A DNA stretch of 64,000 bases from Telluria aromaticivorans (GCF_013003915.1 NZ_JABAIV010000001.1:62001-126000); one strand, 5' to 3'; shown: positions 8,843-17,315, numbered from the stretch's first letter. Program-made: numbers and translations. The notes: generated by a model not told the origin, from the letters alone.

Positions 8843-9341
8843 GACTCGATGCCGGCATCCGGGCGCCAGAGAGCGTTCCTCTCGACATAATCGCGGTGCC
8901 ATTCAGCCCGCCCATCCGCGTTCTCGTCGTCGGCTCACCGGGGTATCTTTCGAAGAATGGTGTGCCGTCGGTGCCGGATGACTTGCATCGCCATCAGTGC
9001 ATCCGTAGTCGTTTGCCCAGCGGTTCTCTGTACCCTTGGGAATTTGAACGGGCCGGCCAGACGGTCATCATCAATCCACGCGGTCAGCTGACTCTCGACA
9101 ACAATCTGATGGTGGCCGCTGCCATATCGGGCGCAGATTCGGTGTGGGTAAGCGTCTGGTAGGTAAAAAATCTTATCGCGGAGAAGAACCTTGTTCCTGC
9201 GCTGAAGGATGGTCGCCAGAGTCGCCGGGGCTGCAGATGCTATATCCAAGTCATCGGCACCTGTCGGCGGGAATGCGGGCATTCGTCACGTTTCTGAAGC
9301 AAGCCAATGTGGGCCAAAGCATTCAACCCGCCCCGGGGTGA
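8843..9341 (+). pseudogene. LysR-type regulator remnant (effector-domain half)
   Basis: Directly after the IS fragment the frame reads LDAGIRAPESVPLDIIAV and VVGSPGYLSKNGVPSVPDDL, then CIRSRLPSGSLYPWEFERAG, all typical of a LysR effector domain. The frame hits TAG at 9160-9162. Reading continues in two further frames: VKNLIAEKNLVPALKD, then WSPESPGLQMLYPSHRHLSA and AFVTFLKQ, ending at TGA 9339-9341. The DNA-binding domain and first half of the effector domain are missing. It is a different LysR gene, on the opposite strand, from the one left of the IS. Confidence 0.75.
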
Positions 9342-9496
9342 GCGGATGTATTGGACGGCGCCAGGCCCTGCCATTCCCGGAACCGCATGCTTCGCGCGTG
9401 GACCCGTAACGCGACCTGGAGTGGCGGTATCTTCGCGGCCTGGGGCTGCGTTCCCAATGCCGGAGGCAGGTGGTCGTCGGCATTCGGACTGAAGCG

Positions 9497-10006
9497 TCAC
9501 CAGTATTTGGGATAGCGGGCAGCGCGAGTCGCGTTGTTGTACACCAGGGCGACGAGTACGACGATCAGTGCGCCGCTCAGGGTTGGGAATAGGATGAAGT
9601 CCCAGCCAGGCTGAGCAAAAAATATGATGACTGGATTGGAACCGGCCGGTGCATGTGCGGTACGAGTCAGAAGCATCAGCGAAATTGCGGTGCCGACTGC
9701 CAGAGCCACTGCCCACCAACTCGGGCCGAATAGTGCGAGGAAAGAAAGGCCAGTCAATGAACTGATCAGGTGCCCGAAGACGACGTTGCGTGGCTGCGAG
9801 AGTGGCGAATCGGGGAAACCAAAGATCAGTACGCACGATGCGCCAAACGATCCCAGCACAAGCACGGTCGAAAGTGCATCGGCCAGGCCCGCTACCGTAC
9901 CGATGGCTAATACGCCGCCGAGCCAGGCGAGCAGGACATTGCGCACGCTTGGTTGCGCTGGCAGGGCAGCGCCGTCGCCGCGGAATTTGCCAAAAAACTG
10001 TTTCAT
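9497..10006 (-). CDS. HPP-family integral membrane protein
   Basis: A 169-residue protein starting at ATG 10006 (AAAGG upstream); the longer frame upstream overlaps dsrE copy 1 and is rejected. It has four or five hydrophobic segments and the HPP-family pattern GSFGASCVLIFG followed by PLSQPRNVVFGHLISSLTG and a final HAPAGSNPVI. HPP proteins are small membrane proteins, and one plant member has been linked to chloroplast nitrite transport; the bacterial role is not settled. It lies 65 bp downstream of dsrE copy 1 on the same strand and is probably transcribed with it from the LysR-box promoter. Confidence 0.8.
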   Translation of the reverse strand: MKQFFGKFRGDGAALPAQPSVRNVLLAWLGGVLAIGTVAGLADALSTVLVLGSFGASCVLIFGFPDSPLSQPRNVVFGHLISSLTGLSFLALFGPSWWAVALAVGTAISLMLLTRTAHAPAGSNPVIIFFAQPGWDFILFPTLSGALIVVLVALVYNNATRAARYPKYW

Positions 10007-10071
10007 CAATATTGCCTTTCGAAGAAGAACCAGAAAGCAGCCGGTGATGCGGCTGCACGGTGATCGCGGCT

Positions 10072-10446
10072 TCAGAAACTGAAAATGGTATAACCTTGCT
10101 CCGACAGCTGGGCAATGCTGGGCAGTCCCGAGGTGCCCGGTACGCTGTTGTCGGTGATCAGGTCGAATCCATTCTTGACCGCGTCCTCGCGCGACCCGAA
10201 AACGTCCGCGCAGCCGCATGACACGCCAGCCACGGTGTCTGCCACGGCGTTGTACAGCGCGTGCACCGGGTGGTCCGCGTTGCCGACAACGCCGGCCCAG
10301 CGCGTACCAGTGCCCTGGAAGTAAATGGCCACCTCAGTGCCGCGCTGCTTGAAGTCGTAGGCTGCAGCCAAGGCATTGAACAGACGGCCGAGGGCTTCTT
10401 CGCCGCCATGTTTTGGGTCGGACAGAACGATAATTGCTGCTTTCAT
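10072..10446 (-). CDS. DsrE-family protein, copy 1
   Basis: A 124-residue protein of the DsrE/DsrF-like sulfur-relay fold: N-terminal MKAAIIVLSDPKHGGEEALG, a middle region with VAIYFQGTGTRW, and a SCGCADVFG loop carrying two cysteines near residues 95-97. The C-terminus is SEQGYTIFSF. DsrE-like proteins commonly handle persulfide sulfur or act as small cytoplasmic partners, and no other Dsr/Tus gene is nearby, so sulfur transfer is only a family-level guess. Copies 2 and 3 (13719-14093, 18419-18793) are nearly identical; this one differs from copy 2 at four positions (N/D twice, SE/AD). It has its own LysR-box promoter 80 bp upstream, and HPP follows. Confidence 0.85.
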   Translation of the reverse strand: MKAAIIVLSDPKHGGEEALGRLFNALAAAYDFKQRGTEVAIYFQGTGTRWAGVVGNADHPVHALYNAVADTVAGVSCGCADVFGSREDAVKNGFDLITDNSVPGTSGLPSIAQLSEQGYTIFSF

Positions 10447-10501
10447 GATGGTTTCCTTTGATGGGTTGGGTGATATAGCGCGTCATGAGCTGACAAGGAG
10501 C

Positions 10502-10568
10502 ATTCTAGGAATTCAAACCTCGGCAAGAAACTGCCTATGGCGAAATTCATTGTTCCGCTAGGCGTAAC
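10502..10568 (-). promoter_or_regulatory. LysR-box promoter module, copy 2 (dsrE copy 1)
   Basis: On the complementary strand, 10568 to 10527 reads GTTACGC, four bases, CGGAACAATGAATTTCGCC, seven bases, GTTTC. TAGAAT follows exactly 19 bases on (10507-10502). It shares TT-N11-AA and the AATT core with the other three copies. Confidence 0.72.
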
Positions 10569-10764
10569 ACGCCATCCATGCGGCAGCGGTGCGCGCCTGC
10601 TTCGCGGTGCCGTCACGGTGGGCGAGCGCGTGAATGGGCTATGCTTTTGCTTTTCTTCAGCATTGCGCACAGGACGGCACCCGCTCTGCAGTAATTTCGG
10701 CGGGAGAGTCCGACGCTGCATTTGTGCCTTGCGTCACCACTGGCCGGCCCCTACCCGGCACGAC

Positions 10765-10794
10765 TTGACGGAGTTGAAAACTAGGCGGATAAAT
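10765..10794 (+). promoter_or_regulatory. Candidate sigma-70 promoter for the EAL-CZB gene
   Basis: TTGACG at 10765-10770 is followed after 17 bases by GATAAA (or after 18 by ATAAAT). The element ends about 30 bp before the start codon, which has GGGAGAG as ribosome site. It is a reasonable -35/-10 pair in otherwise GC-rich DNA. Confidence 0.45.
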
Positions 10795-10823
10795 GTAAAC
10801 ACGCTGACGTCGGGAGAGCCGTG

Positions 10824-12047
10824 ATGACGACCTTTACAGAGGGCGACATTGCCCAGGGCATCGCCAACAAAGAATTCATGCTGTACTACCAGCCAAAGGC
10901 TTCACTGATTACCAATCGCATCGTCGGGGCGGAGGCATTGGCGCGCTGGCGGCGCCCCGACGGCACCGTGCAGTCGCCGGCGAGCTTCATTCAGGTCGCC
11001 GAACGAAGCGGATTGATCAAAGACCTGGCACTGCAGCTCCTGCCGCCGCTCGTGCATGAGCTGGCCGATACAGGCTTGGGTACCGATCTTTGCGTGTCCT
11101 TTAACGTCACAGCCCAGGATTTCGAAGACGACACCCTCACCGAAGCAGTGCTTTACGCCATCGCTCACCAGCGGCTTCCACCCGCTTCCCTCGAGCTCGA
11201 AATAACCGAAACGCAAGCGCTTGAAGCCGGGTGCTGCGTACTCCACCGAATACAAGCGCTGACCAACGCCGGCATCGGCCTGGCCATGGACGACTATGGG
11301 ATTGGCTATTCGAGCATGGATACTCTTAGCCAGTGGCCGTTTACCACCATCAAGCTGGACCAGGGCATTGTGGGGCGCATGCTTGATTCTAAAAAGAACG
11401 CGACCATCGTCCGCTCGTCAATCAGACTTGGGCATGAACTCGGCTTGAAAGTTGTGGCGGAAGGCGTGGAAGCCATGGCCCAGTACGATTTTCTGGTCGA
11501 TGCCGGGTGCGGGGTTATCCAGGGGTATTTGCTGAGTCCGCCGCTTCCACTCGACGATTTTTTAGCCCTGCGCCGTCGCGCCGGCGATCGCACAGGTTTT
11601 CCCATTGGACTCGTGTATATGGCGATCGTCGACCATGTCCAGTGGCGCCGCCAGATGGTCACCTATGCGATCCAGCGCGCAAATTTGCCATCGAACTCAC
11701 CTGCACGTCAAACGGAGGGCTATCCGGAACTGTGTGTCACCAAGTGTTCACTAGGCCGATGGTATTACGGGGATGGCCGTTACTTCGCCGAAACGCCGAT
11801 GTACGAGGCGCTTGACGGACCGCATCACGACCTGCACCGGGCGGGCGAAGCCATCGTCGACAGTATTCGCGCAGGGGCAACGCTTGCCGAACTAGCAGCT
11901 CAGCTCCAGGCTCTTAAAGTTGCGTCGACATCGCTCATCCGCTTGCTGGAAGACATTGAAGATGTCGGCCTGCAGGCCATGTATGGCGAAGCGCCCGGAC
12001 ACACCTGTGCGAGTAATGCTCATCGCGATTCAATCATCCCGACTTGA
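10824..12047 (+). CDS. EAL-domain c-di-GMP phosphodiesterase with C-terminal CZB zinc-binding domain
   Basis: A 407-residue soluble protein. ATG 10824 is chosen over the GTG three bases earlier because of its spacing to GGGAGAG. Residues 1-240 are an EAL domain with catalytic features intact: EAL at 37-39, LEITET, DDYGIGYSS, IKLD and AEGVE, so c-di-GMP hydrolysis is expected. Residues about 260-380 match the CZB pattern: VDHVQWRRQM supplies the first His, CSLGRWYYGDGRYF the Cys, and HHDLH two more His, the usual 3His/1Cys zinc site. CZB domains sense zinc or oxidants (hypochlorous acid at the Cys-Zn pair) in chemoreceptors and in cyclases such as E. coli DgcZ. Here a CZB domain is attached to a hydrolase instead. 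Confidence 0.88.
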   Translation: MTTFTEGDIAQGIANKEFMLYYQPKASLITNRIVGAEALARWRRPDGTVQSPASFIQVAERSGLIKDLALQLLPPLVHELADTGLGTDLCVSFNVTAQDFEDDTLTEAVLYAIAHQRLPPASLELEITETQALEAGCCVLHRIQALTNAGIGLAMDDYGIGYSSMDTLSQWPFTTIKLDQGIVGRMLDSKKNATIVRSSIRLGHELGLKVVAEGVEAMAQYDFLVDAGCGVIQGYLLSPPLPLDDFLALRRRAGDRTGFPIGLVYMAIVDHVQWRRQMVTYAIQRANLPSNSPARQTEGYPELCVTKCSLGRWYYGDGRYFAETPMYEALDGPHHDLHRAGEAIVDSIRAGATLAELAAQLQALKVASTSLIRLLEDIEDVGLQAMYGEAPGHTCASNAHRDSIIPT

Positions 12048-12092
12048 ATCGTCACGCAGGCGTTCTTGCCGCTCCCCGGCCCGGATGAGCGG

Positions 12093-13480
12093 TCATGCAA
12101 GATGGGGCGGGTCAAAGCAACGTGAATGCGCATCCGCGGCCGCGATGCCGGGTTCGACAACCCGCTCCCCGCGCGACTGCCAGCGAGCCAGTTCCTCGAT
12201 GGGCATCGGCATACTAATAAGATACCCTTGGGCCTGGTCGCAGCCGTGTTCAGTAAGTTGCTGCCAAACACGCACATTTTCCACCCCCTCGGCAACTACT
12301 TGGCTGCCAAGCGCGTGGCCGAGCTCGATCGTGGAACGCACTATTACCGCTGAGTCCGGATCATCCAGCATCGGGCTAATGAAGGACTGATCGATCTTGA
12401 TGCCGTCAATCGGGAAACGCTGCAGATAGCTAAGGCTTGAATACCCTGTGCCATAGTCGTCAATGAATACATCGGCTCCACACGCTTTGATCCGCGACAG
12501 GGCGGCCAGCGCCGCGTCGGGATCTTCGATCAGCGCGCTCTCCGTTAGCTCAAACTGAATCAGCTCGGGTCGGACGCCCCACGCGTCAAGCTGGTCCTCG
12601 ATTCGCTGGGCCATGGCGGGGCTGCGGATGTCATGCGCCGACAGGTTGAGTGCCAGTTTTCCCGTGTGGCCGCTCTCCTGCCATCCGCGCAGATAGCCCA
12701 TGGTGGCGTTTAACATCCAGTTTGTCACACGCGTAATGATCCCACTCTGTTCGGCGAGCTTGATGAAGTGAACTGGGGTAATGACGCCCAGTCTTGGATG
12801 GGCCCAACGCACCAGGGCTTCGGCACCCGAAATTCGTCCGGTTTTCATGTCAATCTTGGGCTGGCAATACAGGCGCAATTCGTCACGTTCAATGGCGCCC
12901 TCAGGTCGCCCATCAAAGTCAAGCGGGCGACGTACGCCCGGTGTGCAGCGATGGCAAACACCGTCACACTTGCACCGCTCAAAGTGCTGTGAAACAGCGC
13001 GGCATTGGCCTGGCGCACCATGGTGTCAGGTGAGGCCGTCTCGCCGGAGTTGCATGCCACCCCCGCCTGAATCGTAACGACTACGGACATATCGTCGATA
13101 TCGATGGCTGTGTCCAGCATATGGCAAAGCGCTTCCGCGTATAGTTTTGCATCTGCTGCGTCTCTTCCGTAAAGCACCAGGCTGAGGATGTCCTCGGCGA
13201 CGTGTGCAAGCCCGCCCTCATGTGCGACCCAAGGGGCAATGCGCCCCGCCACCTACCTCAGTACCTCAGCGGCAATAGAATGGCCGAATGCAAGCTCGAT
13301 TTCCTTCAGTTGCCGAAGGCGCAGGTGCACAATAGAAAGCGGTGTACCGATGGCCCGAGCCTGCTGCCATCGCTGTGCAAGGTGCTCCTTCTGGAATGCG
13401 GCCGGCACCAGATTATCGTTCGTATCCGGGCTGGCCTCGCGTGCCATGCGGTGAGCGCCGAGGGGTTCGAAAATGTGCAT
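12093..13480 (-). pseudogene. Degenerate GGDEF-EAL protein, interrupted by a stop and a frameshift
   Basis: From ATG 13480 (AAGAGGG six bases upstream) the frame encodes a GGDEF-like region (WQQARAIGTPLSIVHLRLRQ, KEIELAFGHSIAAEVLR). It meets TAG at 13253-13255 and resumes in the same frame (VAGRIAPWVAHEGGLAHVAE) until about 12895. There a missing G shifts it into the EAL domain (RLYCQPKIDMKTGRISGAEA, FELTESAL, DDYGTGYSS, KIDQSF, AEGVEN). The cyclase signature is replaced by EGGLAHVAED, so the GGDEF half was already non-catalytic. The EAL half keeps all signature residues. A 261-residue EAL protein could in principle start internally. It converges with the EAL-CZB gene. Confidence 0.75.
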
Positions 13481-13718
13481 GTGCATCCCTCTTAAATACC
13501 CTGATTTCCATAGATTCGATGTACGGGCCTGCCTGACGATCTGCGTTCTTACGCGTCGACGATACTCGCGCGACGGCGGGTAGTCGGCAGCGGCAACCCG
13601 CGTCATTGCACGCTACTCGCGTTGAACAATCCGCTGCCGCAAATACGTCGCGCATCCGCAGCGAGTGGACGTAGCGGCATGACCGCGGTCTCGCATGCGA
13701 ACGCGCCATTGCCGCGGC

Positions 13719-14093
13719 TTAGAAGCTGAAGATCGTGTAACCCTGGTCTGCAAGTTGGGCGATGCTTGGCAGGCCCGACGTGCCAGGTACACTGTTGTCG
13801 GTGATTAGGTCGAACCCGTTCTTTACCGCGTCCTCACGTGACCCGAAGACGTCGGCGCAGCCGCACGATACGCCAGCGACCGTGTCAGCCACGGCGTCGT
13901 ACAGGGCGTGCACCGGATGGTCCGCATCACCGACGACGCCGGCCCAGCGCGTTCCGGTGCCTTGGAAATAGATGGCTACTTCAGTACCGCGCTGCTTGAA
14001 GTCGTATGCGGCGGCAAGGGCGTTAAAGAGGCGGCCCAGGGCTTCTTCGCCGCCGTGCTTTGGATCGGACAAAACAATGATAGCTGCTTTCAT
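13719..14093 (-). CDS. DsrE-family protein, copy 2
   Basis: A 124-residue DsrE-like protein, differing from copy 1 at only four positions (for example GDADHP for GNADHP and QLADQGY for QLSEQGY). The two-cysteine loop SCGCADVFG is intact. Codon-level differences between the copies are more numerous than the protein changes, which fits an older duplication under purifying selection. ATG 14093 is preceded by AGGAAGC. Its own LysR-box promoter lies 70 bp upstream, and the divergently transcribed hydrolase at 14370 shares this intergenic region. Confidence 0.85.
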   Translation of the reverse strand: MKAAIIVLSDPKHGGEEALGRLFNALAAAYDFKQRGTEVAIYFQGTGTRWAGVVGDADHPVHALYDAVADTVAGVSCGCADVFGSREDAVKNGFDLITDNSVPGTSGLPSIAQLADQGYTIFSF

Positions 14094-14138
14094 GATGCTT
14101 CCTTTCGAGGATGCTAGGTCGGGGAGTCGACAAGGACC

Positions 14139-14205
14139 ATCCTAAGCGCAGCGAGTGCATTGAAAAACCGGTCGCAGAGGAATTGATTGTTTCGCCCAGC
14201 GCAAT
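14139..14205 (-). promoter_or_regulatory. LysR-box promoter module, copy 3 (dsrE copy 2)
   Basis: On the complementary strand, 14205 to 14164 reads ATTGCGC, four bases, CGAAACAATCAATTCCTCT, seven bases, GTTTT. TAGGAT follows 19 bases on (14144-14139). The right part is slightly more divergent than in the other copies. Confidence 0.7.
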
Positions 14206-14264
14206 GTCATCGGTGATTCCATGTGCGTCGTCTGCTTAGGTTCTACAAGGCAAGGTCGGCGTTG

Positions 14265-14278
14265 TTCACTTATGTGAA
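14265..14278. promoter_or_regulatory. Inverted repeat in the dsrE2/hydrolase divergent region
   Basis: TTCAC TTAT GTGAA is a perfect 5-4-5 inverted repeat about 90 bp before the hydrolase start. It could be an operator for the rightward promoter. No regulator can be assigned. Confidence 0.3.
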
Positions 14279-14369
14279 TAGTGCTTTTACGCAATGCGAC
14301 TTTATCCGCCCGGACTCTTAACTTACAGTTCGCCCTATAGCAGCATCCGCCGCTCATCAGGAGAGCCTT

Positions 14370-15368
14370 ATGTCCAATACAGTTTTTCGCCGCGCCGCAG
14401 TGACGCTTGCCCTTTCGGCGCTCGTCAGCGGTGGCGCCATTGCCGCTCCAGCAGTTAAATACAGCAAGGAGCCGACCGACGACGCTTCGCTCGTTCGCCG
14501 GTTGCCGGGCTTCGTCAACAACACCGCTACAGTGAACGGCGTCACGCTGCACTACGTTAGTGGCGGCAAGGGGGCTCCACTGATCTTGCTCCCGGGGTGG
14601 CCACAGACGTGGTGGGAATTTAATAAGGTTATGCCAAAACTTGCAAAGCATTACTCGGTTATTGCAGTAGATCTGCGTGGCCAGGGCAGCTCAAGCAAGC
14701 CGGAAAACGGCTACGACAAGAAAACCATGGCTGCTGACATCGCGCAACTGATCAAGCACCTTGGCCATGAAGCAGCGTACGTCGTCGGCCACGACATCGG
14801 CTCCCAGGTGGGCTGGGCCCTCGCGGCAAATTATCCTCAACGTGTCCGCAAGCTGGTCATGATGGATGTGGCGCACTCGGACGCGAGTCTGTTCAGCTGG
14901 CCGATTGTTCCGACGACGACGACCTTTAACGACAGCAGTTATATCAATGAAAACGCCCCGTTCCCGTGGTGGTTTGCCTTCCATCAGGTAAAAGGGCTAC
15001 CTGAAAAACTCCTGGCCGGCCGCCATCACCTCGAGCAGGAATGGATCTTCAGCTACCTGATGAAGGACCAGTCGGCGCTGTCACCGCTCGACCGAGCGGT
15101 GTACAGAAACGCCTACGCGTCACCGCAGGCAATCCGCGCCGGCAACGCTTGGTACCAGACCTTTACCCAGGACATCGCTGACCAGAAAACCTACGCCAAG
15201 GTCTCGGTGCCGATCCTGGGTCTCGCGGGCCCGGGCTACGGCTGGGTGAAGGGATTCTTGGAAACGTATGCAACCGACGCACGCGTAACGAAGATGGATA
15301 CTGGCCACTTTATCGCCGAGGAAGCCCCTGACCAGACGGTCGAGCATCTCACGGAATTCCTCAAGTAA
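14370..15368 (+). CDS. Exported alpha/beta hydrolase, epoxide-hydrolase-like
   Basis: A 332-residue protein with CAGGAGAG before ATG 14370. Residues 1-26 look like a Sec signal peptide (basic start, hydrophobic core, AIAAP), so the enzyme is probably periplasmic. The fold follows the epoxide hydrolase/haloalkane dehalogenase pattern: nucleophile elbow VGHDIGSQ with Asp as nucleophile, and catalytic His in TGHFIAEE. The oxyanion motif usually written HGxP is here LPGWPQTW, with the His replaced. Substrates in this family include epoxides and halides; the natural one is unknown. A long hairpin follows the gene. It is divergent from dsrE copy 2, so co-regulation is possible. Confidence 0.85.
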   Translation: MSNTVFRRAAVTLALSALVSGGAIAAPAVKYSKEPTDDASLVRRLPGFVNNTATVNGVTLHYVSGGKGAPLILLPGWPQTWWEFNKVMPKLAKHYSVIAVDLRGQGSSSKPENGYDKKTMAADIAQLIKHLGHEAAYVVGHDIGSQVGWALAANYPQRVRKLVMMDVAHSDASLFSWPIVPTTTTFNDSSYINENAPFPWWFAFHQVKGLPEKLLAGRHHLEQEWIFSYLMKDQSALSPLDRAVYRNAYASPQAIRAGNAWYQTFTQDIADQKTYAKVSVPILGLAGPGYGWVKGFLETYATDARVTKMDTGHFIAEEAPDQTVEHLTEFLK

Positions 15369-15374
15369 TCAAGG

Positions 15375-15413
15375 GCGACCAAAGGGTGCGACATAGTCGC
15401 ACTCTTTGGTCGC
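15375..15413 (+). terminator. Long hairpin after the hydrolase gene
   Basis: An 18-bp stem (starting GCGACCAAAG and closing CTTTGGTCGC) with an ATA loop and one G-T wobble begins seven bases after the hydrolase stop. There is no T-run after it, so it may be an imperfect terminator or a transcript-stabilising hairpin. Confidence 0.5.
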
Positions 15414-15536
15414 GCGAGCAGGTAGCCGCCAAAGATCCAGATAAGCTCCAGCACTGGATCGGCAAGTAATCCGTGCGGCACCTTACACCTGCGAGCAAGG
15501 CTGGATTTAAACTCCTATATATAGAAGCAAGAGCCC

Positions 15537-16043
15537 ATGTCCATCACCATCTATAAAGTTTCAGTGCCTGCCTTTGTGCGGGGCTTGAATGTGCTGTCGA
15601 CCCTGTTGACCAAGGCTGAGGAGCATTCCGTGCAAGCTGGTGTCGCACCCGATTCACTGCTCGACGCTCGGTTGGTGGAAGATATGCTTCCGCTATCTGC
15701 CCAAGTCCAGCGTGTCAGCGATGCTTGCAAATTCGCTGCACAGCGCATCAGCGGCGGGGATGCCCCGACGTTCAACGATAATGAAAGCACCTTTGAACAG
15801 CTGCAGCTGCGCATCAAAAGAACGATCGATTACCTCGAGAGCGTTGATGCCGAGCTGCTCAATGCCGGTGGCGACCGCGAAGTTAATCTGAACTGGGGCC
15901 CGAGATTCAGCGGCGAAAGCTATTTGCTTACTTTTGCGCTGCCAAACTTTTATTTTCATCTCGTCACGGCATATGACATCTTGCGTCACAAGGGTGTCAA
16001 GCTCGGTAAGCTCGACTATCTCGGTCCGCTCGACGTGAAATAA
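15537..16043 (+). CDS. DUF1993 family protein
   Basis: A 168-residue cytoplasmic protein matching DUF1993, a DinB-like helical-bundle family: MSITIYKVSVPAFVRGLNVL at the start, LPLSAQVQRVSDACKFAAQR in the second helix, and FALPNFYFHLVTAYDILRHK near the end. The function is unknown; members often sit beside redox and stress genes under LysR or AraC control, as here. No strong ribosome site is visible before ATG 15537. Confidence 0.8.
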   Translation: MSITIYKVSVPAFVRGLNVLSTLLTKAEEHSVQAGVAPDSLLDARLVEDMLPLSAQVQRVSDACKFAAQRISGGDAPTFNDNESTFEQLQLRIKRTIDYLESVDAELLNAGGDREVNLNWGPRFSGESYLLTFALPNFYFHLVTAYDILRHKGVKLGKLDYLGPLDVK

Positions 16044-16410
16044 TCAGGAATCTGGCTAGGTTTCTCCGGCCCGGTGCTCGTTCGGGTGACGGCTGGCGTC
16101 CGACAGCGTCGCAGAGCGGACACAAGCGCAGGCGCGCATTCCATGGCGTCGGCGGCTTCCCTGTGCTTTGGTATCGGTTGACCGTGCCGCACCCTCCCCC
16201 AGCCCCCAGCCCGCAGCCCTGCACCTGCTCGGGTGTGCTGCGGCCGCTAGTGCGAGTATTCATCGGGTATGCGGGGGAGAGCTTGTCGTCGCGCTGACGC
16301 TCTCCTTAGCTGCCGGAATCGGCTGACTTCTTGCATCGGACACCGATTCCAGGCTGCCTCCAACAAGTTTCATGCATCACCGCCGGTCACGCCGGCACCG
16401 CCAAGGTGAT
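16044..16410. other. Intergenic stretch without a gene
   Basis: This 367-bp GC-rich stretch lies between the DUF1993 gene and the 3' end of the glutaredoxin gene. No frame shows family features. A GGAGAGC/GCTCTCC pair near 16275-16305 could form a weak hairpin. Nothing else is supported. Confidence 0.4.
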
Positions 16411-16671
16411 TCAGCGCGTGGCTGGCAACAACCTGCCCAGTTCCCCACTACGCTCCAGCAGGACCAGATCGTCGAAACCGCCAACATGGCGTTCGCCTAT
16501 AAAAATCTGGGGCACTGTGCGACGTCCGGTGCGCTGCGCCATCTCGGCACGGCGCACCGGGTCGAGGTCAATGTTGATCTCTCCCGGGGTGATGCCGTGC
16601 TGTGCCAGCAGACGCTTGGCCAGCGTGCAGTACCCGCATGTGTTGCTGCTATAAATGATTACATTGTTCAT
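16411..16671 (-). CDS. Glutaredoxin (GrxC-type)
   Basis: An 86-residue dithiol glutaredoxin starting at ATG 16671 (MNNVIIYSSNTCGYC), preferred over the longer frame because a GGAGC ribosome site precedes it. The active site is CGYC near residues 11-14, with the TVPQIFIG cis-proline loop and the GG.DDL helix start, the usual glutathione-binding parts. It reduces disulfides or glutathionylated proteins in the cytoplasm. It lies about 50 bp after the AhpD-like gene on the same strand and is likely co-transcribed with it. Confidence 0.9.
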   Translation of the reverse strand: MNNVIIYSSNTCGYCTLAKRLLAQHGITPGEINIDLDPVRRAEMAQRTGRRTVPQIFIGERHVGGFDDLVLLERSGELGRLLPATR

Positions 16672-16723
16672 TGCGATGCTCCGTAAGGCCGGTGCATGGG
16701 TCAACGTGCACCGGCAAATTTGC

Positions 16724-17260
16724 TCAGTTGACGGCGGGAAAATCGATCACGGTGTCATTGACCCGGTTCACCAGGTTGGTGAACGTAATGCTGGCGACAG
16801 CAAGGAGCGTGTCGACCACCTGGGCGTCGGTGTAGCCAGCTGCCTTCACCGCAGCGACATCGTCGGCTGGCACGGTGCCCGTGGTGGTGGCCACGCGGGT
16901 TGCGAAATTGACCAAGGCGTCAATAGAGGGGTCGCCGCTCGCGCCGCTGGCACGCAGGGAGCGCATCGTGGCGTGTGAGAGGCCGGCGTGACCGCCGATA
17001 GCGGTATGCGCCGCAACGCAGTAGTCGCACCCGGCATGGGCGCTGACGGCGAGCTTGATAGCCTCGACCTGCACGCTGGACAAACTGCTCTTGCGCAGCG
17101 CACTGTCCAAATCGAGGGCAGCTTTCAGAGCAACCGGACTATTCGAACCGATAGCGACAAACGCGTTCGGCACCATGCCCACAGCCTCCTTGATGGCAGT
17201 AAACAGCTGGGCGGCTTGGCCATTGGCGAGGGCAGGATCGACGGTATAAAGACGGGACAT
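16724..17260 (-). CDS. AhpD-like carboxymuconolactone decarboxylase family protein
   Basis: A 178-residue protein of the CMD/AhpD fold. The core EAIKLAVSAHAGCDYCVAAH carries the CxxC pair near residues 78-81 and the downstream His of the peroxidase relay. These proteins are all-helical and often act as alkylhydroperoxidases or peroxynitrite scavengers. Together with the glutaredoxin downstream it suggests a thiol-based peroxide defence operon. The divergent AraC gene at 17397 is the natural candidate regulator. Confidence 0.88.
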   Translation of the reverse strand: MSRLYTVDPALANGQAAQLFTAIKEAVGMVPNAFVAIGSNSPVALKAALDLDSALRKSSLSSVQVEAIKLAVSAHAGCDYCVAAHTAIGGHAGLSHATMRSLRASGASGDPSIDALVNFATRVATTTGTVPADDVAAVKAAGYTDAQVVDTLLAVASITFTNLVNRVNDTVIDFPAVN

Positions 17261-17291
17261 AATATTCCTTCAGTTGGTGTGTTGGGTGATC

Positions 17292-17315
17292 TGCCTGACC
17301 TTGTTTCGTCAGGCA
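17292..17315. promoter_or_regulatory. Inverted repeat between the ahpD-like and araC-like genes
   Basis: TGCCTGAC, eight bases, GTCAGGCA is a perfect 8-8-8 inverted repeat, 31 bp upstream of the AhpD-like start and 81 bp upstream of the AraC-type start. It is a plausible operator for the divergent regulator. Confidence 0.45.

Larger units (their letters stand above)
10447..10820. other. Divergent intergenic region with two promoters
   Basis: This 374-bp stretch separates dsrE copy 1 (leftward) from the EAL-CZB gene (rightward). It contains the LysR-box module and a forward promoter described separately. Between them (about 10570-10760) there is no open frame or repeat I can support. Confidence 0.5.
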
